5,341 nt of DNA from Magnetovibrio sp. Lineage in GTDB: Bacteria; Pseudomonadota; Alphaproteobacteria; Rhodospirillales; Magnetovibrionaceae. The position numbers and the translations under genes were made by a program. Shown here piece after piece: positions 1 through 5,341 of this stretch. The notes beneath the pieces are model-generated. The model was not told where the DNA came from. It did no database searches and saw only the letters and a list, made by a program, of their open reading frames with translations. The stretch covers positions 1 to 5,341 of the forward strand of contig JAESSV010000206.1 in the NCBI GenBank assembly GCA_016763895.1. The letters are read 5' to 3'. Position 1 is the stretch's first letter, and each line of letters starts with the position of its first letter.

Positions 1-158
1 GGGACAGTGACCGTTGACAGTTCGGGCCAAGGGATAAAACAACACAACCTTCCTCCGCAGCTCGGCCTGCGCTATTGCATGTCTATTACAGGCCTGTTCC
101 CATCCCGCCCATAACAAAGCCTACACCTGTTGGATTTGACAGAAGTCCTGTCCAGACA
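1..158. other. Left-edge stretch with no recognisable gene
   Basis: I see no recognisable gene here. On the plus strand, frame 1 is open from the window edge to a TAA at 112-114 (37 codons, with internal motif SSGQGIKQHNLPPQLG). It could be the tail of a gene that begins outside the window, but the peptide matches no family I know and a frame this short can be open by chance. The minus strand has a longer open frame (72-299), which runs antisense to the transposase-like fragment described at 206-370 and has no identifiable domain, so I do not call it a gene. Confidence 0.3.
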
Positions 159-197
159 CACCAAAGCCGCCAGCGCATCGCGTAAGCGGCTTTGGTG
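159..197. repeat. Perfect 12-bp inverted repeat (stable hairpin)
   Basis: CACCAAAGCCGC at 159-170 is the exact reverse complement of GCGGCTTTGGTG at 186-197. Inside the 15-base spacer, GCGC (173-176) can pair further with GCGT (180-183) around a three-base loop, which makes one long, nearly continuous stem. There is no T-tract on either side, so it is not a classical intrinsic terminator. It lies 9 bases before the ATG of the transposase-like fragment at 206. It might therefore be an insertion-sequence end or a subterminal structure, a REP-like palindrome, or a Rho-type or processing hairpin downstream of a gene that ended to the left. The sequence alone does not decide between these. Confidence 0.6.
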
Positions 198-205
198 GCC
201 AACAA

Positions 206-370
206 ATGGATCTATCCAAAGAGCCAACATATGATGTTTTTGTGCCGGGCTTTGAGCCTTGCCAAATTGCACAAGAACTGGGACGACCAGCATCGACAAT
301 CAGAAAACCTGACGGCTTCTGTATGGAAGTCTTAATTCGGAATTTACAGGGCCTATTTGAAGGCGTTTGA
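206..370 (+). pseudogene. Probable IS30-family transposase fragment (N-terminal HTH remnant)
   Basis: A 54-codon frame runs from ATG 206 to TGA 368-370. Residues 19-32 read GFEPCQIAQELGRP and continue into ASTI. This aligns without gaps to the N-terminal helix-turn-helix of IS30-type transposases, whose pattern is roughly Y..L...G.s..eIA..LGRs.STI: the Tyr, the Gly, the IA pair, LGR and STI are all in register. The expected continuation (SREI/SREL followed by K/R and N) is missing; the frame turns into unrelated sequence after STIRK and soon stops. There is no DDE catalytic domain and no clear Shine-Dalgarno sequence. I infer a decayed, truncated insertion-sequence gene. The alternative is a chance short frame with an HTH-like stretch, or a fragment of another HTH protein. 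Confidence 0.4.
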
Positions 371-396
371 GGCTTGATTTGGTGGATTTTTCGTTT

Positions 397-885
397 TTAT
401 GCTTTTGCGATGGCATAGGAAACGACGCCGGCGGTAAGTTGTTTTAATTGATCCACGGTGGTGGGGAAAACGCACTGGCGATCGCCTGCGGAAATATAGA
501 TTTTCTCGAACTTTTTAAGGCTTCCGTCAATGGCAACCGGCAGCTTGGCAACCAAACCCAAGGGGCATACGGCGCCGATGGAAAATCCTGTAACGGCCCG
601 CACCAAATCGCCTTCGGGACGCAACACGCTGCCGTCTAAACCAAAGGCCCGCGACAATTGGTCTTCTTGGCATGTATATCCTCCGGCGACGATGACCAAA
701 ACGTATCGATTGCCTGCGGAATAAACCATGGTTTTGGCAATGGCACCGGGCTCCACACCCAAAACAGCCGCCGCGGCTTCGGTTTTTCGTGTGGGAACAC
801 CCAAATCTTGTATCGTGTCCGGCAATTCCAATTCAACCATAGCTTTGCGCACGCGTTTCACGGTGTTTGAATCCAAGTTGCTCAT
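397..885 (-). CDS. YbaK/ProX-family aminoacyl-tRNA deacylase
   Basis: This 162-residue protein belongs to the YbaK/EbsC/ProX family of free-standing editing domains, which hydrolyse mischarged aminoacyl-tRNAs (for example Ala- or Cys-tRNA(Pro)) in the cytoplasm. The family lysine is present in AIAKTMVY (Lys51), followed by the strand YVLVIVAGG (61-69). The conserved glycine-rich TGFSIGAVCPLG segment sits at 99-110, then the LPVAID strand (115-120) and a terminal FPTTVDQLKQLTAG helix (140-153). Length fits the family (about 150-165). The closest pattern is the ProX-like subgroup often annotated simply as a YbaK/EbsC family protein; the exact substrate cannot be read from sequence. The start is fixed by a 4-base ATGA overlap with the stop of the glutathione transferase gene, implying translational coupling, and it is the last gene of the minus-strand cluster. 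No convincing terminator follows its TAA. Confidence 0.9.
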   Translation of the reverse strand: MSNLDSNTVKRVRKAMVELELPDTIQDLGVPTRKTEAAAAVLGVEPGAIAKTMVYSAGNRYVLVIVAGGYTCQEDQLSRAFGLDGSVLRPEGDLVRAVTGFSIGAVCPLGLVAKLPVAIDGSLKKFEKIYISAGDRQCVFPTTVDQLKQLTAGVVSYAIAKA

Positions 886-1493
886 TTTGGTACGTCCATC
901 CCTCGTTTAATCCCGGTTCTTGAACTTAAAGTATCATACCAACGCTTCACATGGCAAAATTCATTTAAATCAAGCGGATGCCATTCATGACGCGCCACCC
1001 ATGGATACAAAGCAATATCAGCGATGGAATACGAATTCCCCGCAATATAAGTCGTTTTTGCCAACTTTGCGTCAAGCACCCCATAAAGCCGTGTCATTTC
1101 GTCGCCAAAGCGCTGTTTGGCATAGGGAATGTCTTCTTTGGAAAATTTATAAAAGTGGTGGACCTGGCCAAAAATGGGCCCAACCCCGCCCATTTGCAAC
1201 ATCAACCATTGCAAAACGTCATAGCGTTCTGGTCCCGACGTGGGCAACAGGTCGCTTTCGTATTTTTCAGCCAAATAAATCAAAATCGCCCCGGATTCAC
1301 TGATCGTCAGGCCATTTTCCACATCCACAATGGCGGGGATTTTTGCATTGGGGTTGATGGCGATATAATCGGGCGCGAACTGATCTTCGTCCAAAATATT
1401 GATGGGATGGACCGTATAAGCCAGGCCCAATTCTTCTAACATTATGGACACTTTAAAGCCATTGGGCGTTCCCCACGTATACAGATCAATCAT
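882..1493 (-). CDS. yfcG: YfcG-like (Nu-class) glutathione S-transferase
   Basis: This 203-residue cytosolic glutathione transferase has the two-domain layout. The thioredoxin-like N-domain starts MIDLYTWGTPNGFKVS, with Thr9 and Asn11 at the positions used for glutathione contact and catalysis in E. coli YfcG; the cis-proline segment NAKIPAIVD (about 51-59) and the glutathione-binding ESGAILIYLAEKY (66-78) follow. The all-alpha C-domain has the Nu-class signature LQWLMLQMGGVGPIFGQ, then HHFYKF and the N-capping motif SIADIALYPW. YfcG has disulfide-bond oxidoreductase activity and is linked to oxidative stress; the same role is inferred here. I start at ATG 1493, where AAAGG lies 7 bases upstream; an in-frame TTG two codons earlier (1499) is less likely. 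It is 28 bases downstream of the metallopeptidase gene and overlaps the deacylase gene by 4 bases. Confidence 0.92.
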   Translation of the reverse strand: MIDLYTWGTPNGFKVSIMLEELGLAYTVHPINILDEDQFAPDYIAINPNAKIPAIVDVENGLTISESGAILIYLAEKYESDLLPTSGPERYDVLQWLMLQMGGVGPIFGQVHHFYKFSKEDIPYAKQRFGDEMTRLYGVLDAKLAKTTYIAGNSYSIADIALYPWVARHEWHPLDLNEFCHVKRWYDTLSSRTGIKRGMDVPK

Positions 1494-4400
1494 GATCAAA
1501 CCTTTCTTTAAACCGCAGAAGCTATTGAATAATAATCTTTCGGCGGGTCGTTATTGTTTTTTGGGCACGTCTCAGGCTCACCGTCCCTTCATAAATTCCG
1601 GGCGTCAAATTTGGGGATTTTATACGCAAACCGCTAAATGCGACGTAATGAGATTTTTTTGATTTTATGGGTAAGGTTTGTTTGTGCAGCGTATGCCCCG
1701 TTGGGGTGGTGATTTCAAACGTCAGCTCATCGCCTCCTTCGACCCGAAAGAATTCGGCCCACAACACCAAAACCGGAACCGTTGTCGGAAAAACCTCGGC
1801 TTTGTATAAACCTTGGGATATCGCTGTGAAATCAGGCTTTTTATCCACAAATCCAACATTATAAATGGCGGTCGGTTGATAAGGGGCATGCGCAAGGGCA
1901 TGCGCCGTCCACAATGGGTTTTCGCCCACGCCACAGGCCGTTTTGCGATCAAGTCCGGCGAATGGATCGATGATGGTCTTGTCACCTTTCGCGTTGATTT
2001 TGGTGACTTGAAAGTGCAAATGCGGGAATGACGTTAACCCCGAAAGCCCAACCAAGCCCAAACGTTGGCCTTGTTCAACTTGGGCCCCGGACTTGACCGA
2101 AATGCTGCCTTTTTTCATGTGACAGTATTGCGTGACAAGACCATTTAAATGTTGCAAACGCACCCCATTGCCACACGCCCTATTGCTGGCCGGAGCGGTC
2201 TTGCGATCTTTTATATTGATGTCAGGAACGCCATCGCGAACCCCCACCACAATGCCGCGTTCAACGGCCCGGACTTCGACCCCACGGCGCACCGCCGCCA
2301 TGTCTTGTAGGGCAATGTCCGTGCCTTTGTGTTGATTGCCGGGCAAAGCATCATAGGTTGCCGTGCCACACGCATAATCAACAACACCCTTGCCGGGTTT
2401 TAAATCGACATAATTGGCGATCCAACACGTTTTTCCCACCGTGCAATCTATGGGAAAAACAAACGAGCCTTCGGCGCCGAAAGCCAGCCAAGGAACCAAC
2501 GTTACGAAAGCAACAAAACCAAAAATCAATTTTTTTAAGCGCATAAGACTTCTATATCCCGACATAATTTATCCACCGTTTCTTCAAGCACATCCCATGA
2601 GCACATAAAACGACAGCCCCGTTCGCTGACCAAAAACACCCAACCCCTGGCCCTAAGGCCGTCTTGAACCGCGTGATCCAGGCCCAAAAACACGCCGTTG
2701 GCTTGGGGCTGAAACATGACCTTTACGCCCTTTAAGTCCTTCACCCGCACGTGCAATCGTTTCGCCATGGCGTTGGCGTGGCGGGCATTTTCAAGCCACA
2801 CATCATTGTCCAACAAACCCAGCCACGGCGCCGAAATAAAGCGCATTTTAGACGCCAACTGTCCCGCTTGTTTCAATCGGTACGCAAAATCCGTCGCCAA
2901 GTCTTTGTTAAAAAAGACCACAGCCTCGCCCATGGGCAAACCGTTTTTGGTGCCGCCAAATACCATAGCATCGATGCCGGCTCGCCACGTTAAATCGGCG
3001 GGGGTTGCGTTTAAACTGACCACCGCATTGGCAAACCGGGCGCCATCCATATGCACATGAAGCCCCAAACGTCTGGCGGTTTTTCCAATGGCCTGAAGCT
3101 CATTGACCGAGTACACGGTGCCACATTCGGTGGCTTGGGTCAGCGATATAACTTTGGGTTTTGGGTAATGGATGTCATGGCGTTGCGTGACCAAATCTTC
3201 GATGGCCTTAGGCGTTAACTTGCCCAAAGGATCATTGGACACCAACAACGTCGATCCCCCGGAAAAAAAGCCCGGAGCCCCACATTCATCATTGTCCACA
3301 TGGGCCATTTGATGACAAATCACAGAATGGTAAGACTGACACATGGCCGCCAAAATCAATGAATTTGCCGCCGTGCCATTGAACACAAAGAACACCTCGG
3401 CATCACATTCAAAAACGTCGCGAATGCGGTCACACACCTTGGCCGTCCACGTGTCTTCGCCATAAGCATCTTCATGCCCGGTCAAATTCGCCTCCACAAA
3501 AGCCGCCAAGGCTTGGGGGCACATTCCGGCTGTGTTGTCAGAGGTAAATTGCTGGCCCATTGCATTGCTCCTATTATTTGTGTGTCGTTAGGGTAAGGGC
3601 TTTTCCAAGATGAGCAACCCTTTCGCGGGTAAAGAGGATTTTTTATTACACAGAGGGCACAGAGGAACGAAGGTCAGGACGAGGGCCCCAGCACAAGCCA
3701 AGGAGGCTCCGCCTCCGCCCGGCGTTTGAGGAGCTAAACAAAATGCCAACACCTCGCTACAATAATTATGACGTGCAAAAACAAAACATATCATATAGTC
3801 TGCGTGTATGGAATTTGCTCTTGCCATCATTGTTGCTATTGTCACGATTCTCGCCACGCTGGCCGCGATTAGGGGGAATAAAAACAACAATATTTCCCCA
3901 GAACAGCTGGCGGAAATCCTTAAGGCAGTTGAGCGCAAAAACATACAAGCCAATCCGTCTGGAGAAGCCCCACAAATTGAAGCCTCGACGGAAAATGCTT
4001 TAAGCGAGGCTGTGACCGATTTGGTCTCTCAAAACCCCCAAGGCATCACCGAGGCCTTGGATGCTTTGAAACAAGGCGACACGGCCCAAGCCGAGACCCT
4101 GTTCGAGGCCATCTTAAAAGCCAAACAGGCCGAGGGACAATCTGCGAACCAAGACGCCGCCCAAGCCGCCAAACACATCGGCGCCTTGGCCTTCCTCCAT
4201 GACACGCACAAAGCCCTAATACACTACCGAATAGCCACCGAACTTAGCCCAAACGATGCGGATGCATGGAACCAATTGGGCCAGCTTCTTAATCGAACAG
4301 GTGACTTACCCGCCGCCCAAACCGCCTATAAAACAGTCTTGGCGCTGGGCAATTCCACGGCAGATAAAGAACTCATCGCCATCGCAACGGGCAACTTAGG

Positions 4401-5341
4401 CACCATCGCCCTAACGCGCGGGGATTTGGACAAGGCCGAGGAATACCACCAGAAATCCCTCGAACTTGAAACGGAACTTGACCGCAAGGACGGCATGGCC
4501 AGCGACTTGGGCAACTTAGGCCTCATCGCCCGAACGCGTGGAGATTTAGACAAGGCCGAGGAATATCACCAGAAAGCCCTCGATATTCATACGGAGCTTA
4601 ACCGCAAGGACGGCATGGCCAGAGACTTGGGCAACTTAGGCCTCATCGCCCAAACGCGTGGAGATTTGGACAAGGCCGAGCAATACCACCAGAAATCCCT
4701 CGATATTCATACGGAACATAGCCGTAAGGACGGCATGGCCAGCCAGTTGGGCAACTTAGGCATCGTCGCCCGAACGCGCGGAGATTTGGACAAGGCCGAG
4801 GAATACCACCAGAAATCCCTCGAACTTGAAACGGAACTTGGACGTAAGGAAGGCATTGCCAGAAACTTGGGCAACTTAGGGGCTTTGGCTGAACAACGGG
4901 GGGATATGAAGGAAGCTTGTCGGTTGAGGCAGGAGGCTTTGGGGCTTTTTAAAGAGGTGGGGATGAAGCCTGAAATTAAGCAAGTTCAAGGGTGGTTGGA
5001 CGACGCGGTTAGCGATTAAAAAAACGCGCCCTGCCCTCATCAACCGCCAAACCCGGGCGTGGCGGGCATTTGGAATGAGGGATGGTTTAGGCCTTGTTTT
5101 TTTACGCTGTAACTCTGTGAACTCGGTCTCATCGGTCTAATCGGTGGTTAAAATGACAACTTCCCCACATACACCCCCCTAATCCCTTGAAACATAACAA
5201 AAGATAAAACTAGAACAAAACGGGAACATGTGTATAGTTAGAGGCAGATCAAGACCGACACTGATTTGAAAGAGAATGACCATGCCCTTGATGTTTGAAA
5301 TATATTCCGTTGGCGGAAACACCCCAACCAATCCCCCACCA

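Overview
The window looks like a piece of an alphaproteobacterial chromosome. This rests on a GAAC-N7-GAAC direct repeat, the alphaproteobacterial form of the LexA operator, just upstream of the last gene, and on the character of the proteins (a Nu-class YfcG-like glutathione transferase, a ProX/YbaK-type deacylase, a Pseudomonas-type threonine aldolase). Base composition is about half G+C. A genus cannot be named from what is visible.

Layout. Positions 1-396 hold no intact gene. They contain a very stable 12-bp inverted repeat (159-197) and a short reading frame (206-370) whose middle resembles the N-terminal helix-turn-helix of an IS30-family transposase; it is probably a decayed insertion-sequence fragment. 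Positions 397-3560 carry a compact four-gene minus-strand cluster, transcribed right to left: low-specificity L-threonine aldolase (ltaE), a secreted M23 metallopeptidase with a beta-rich C-terminal part, a YfcG-like glutathione transferase, and a YbaK/ProX-family aminoacyl-tRNA deacylase. The first two and the last two genes overlap and the middle gap is about 28 bases, so a single transcript is likely. The products share no obvious pathway: amino-acid metabolism, cell-wall cleavage, thiol/redox chemistry and tRNA proofreading.

Positions 3561-3807 are a divergent intergenic region. It holds a 9-bp-periodic CACAGAGG element and a small GC-rich hairpin. On the plus strand a 403-residue membrane-anchored TPR protein follows (3808-5019). 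Its C-terminal half is built from four nearly identical 120-bp tandem units plus a degenerate capping unit. A hairpin terminator with a T-tract follows it, and then a second 9-bp-periodic element in the opposite orientation, so the TPR gene is bracketed by two related elements facing each other.

The window ends with the first 20 codons of an unidentified plus-strand gene (5282 onward). A probable SOS operator, a -10-like box and a ribosome binding site precede it, which suggests a DNA-damage-inducible gene or operon that runs out of the window.

The best leads are the predicted LexA box on the truncated gene, and the TPR gene with its recently amplified, mosaic repeats and its flanking inverted 9-bp arrays.
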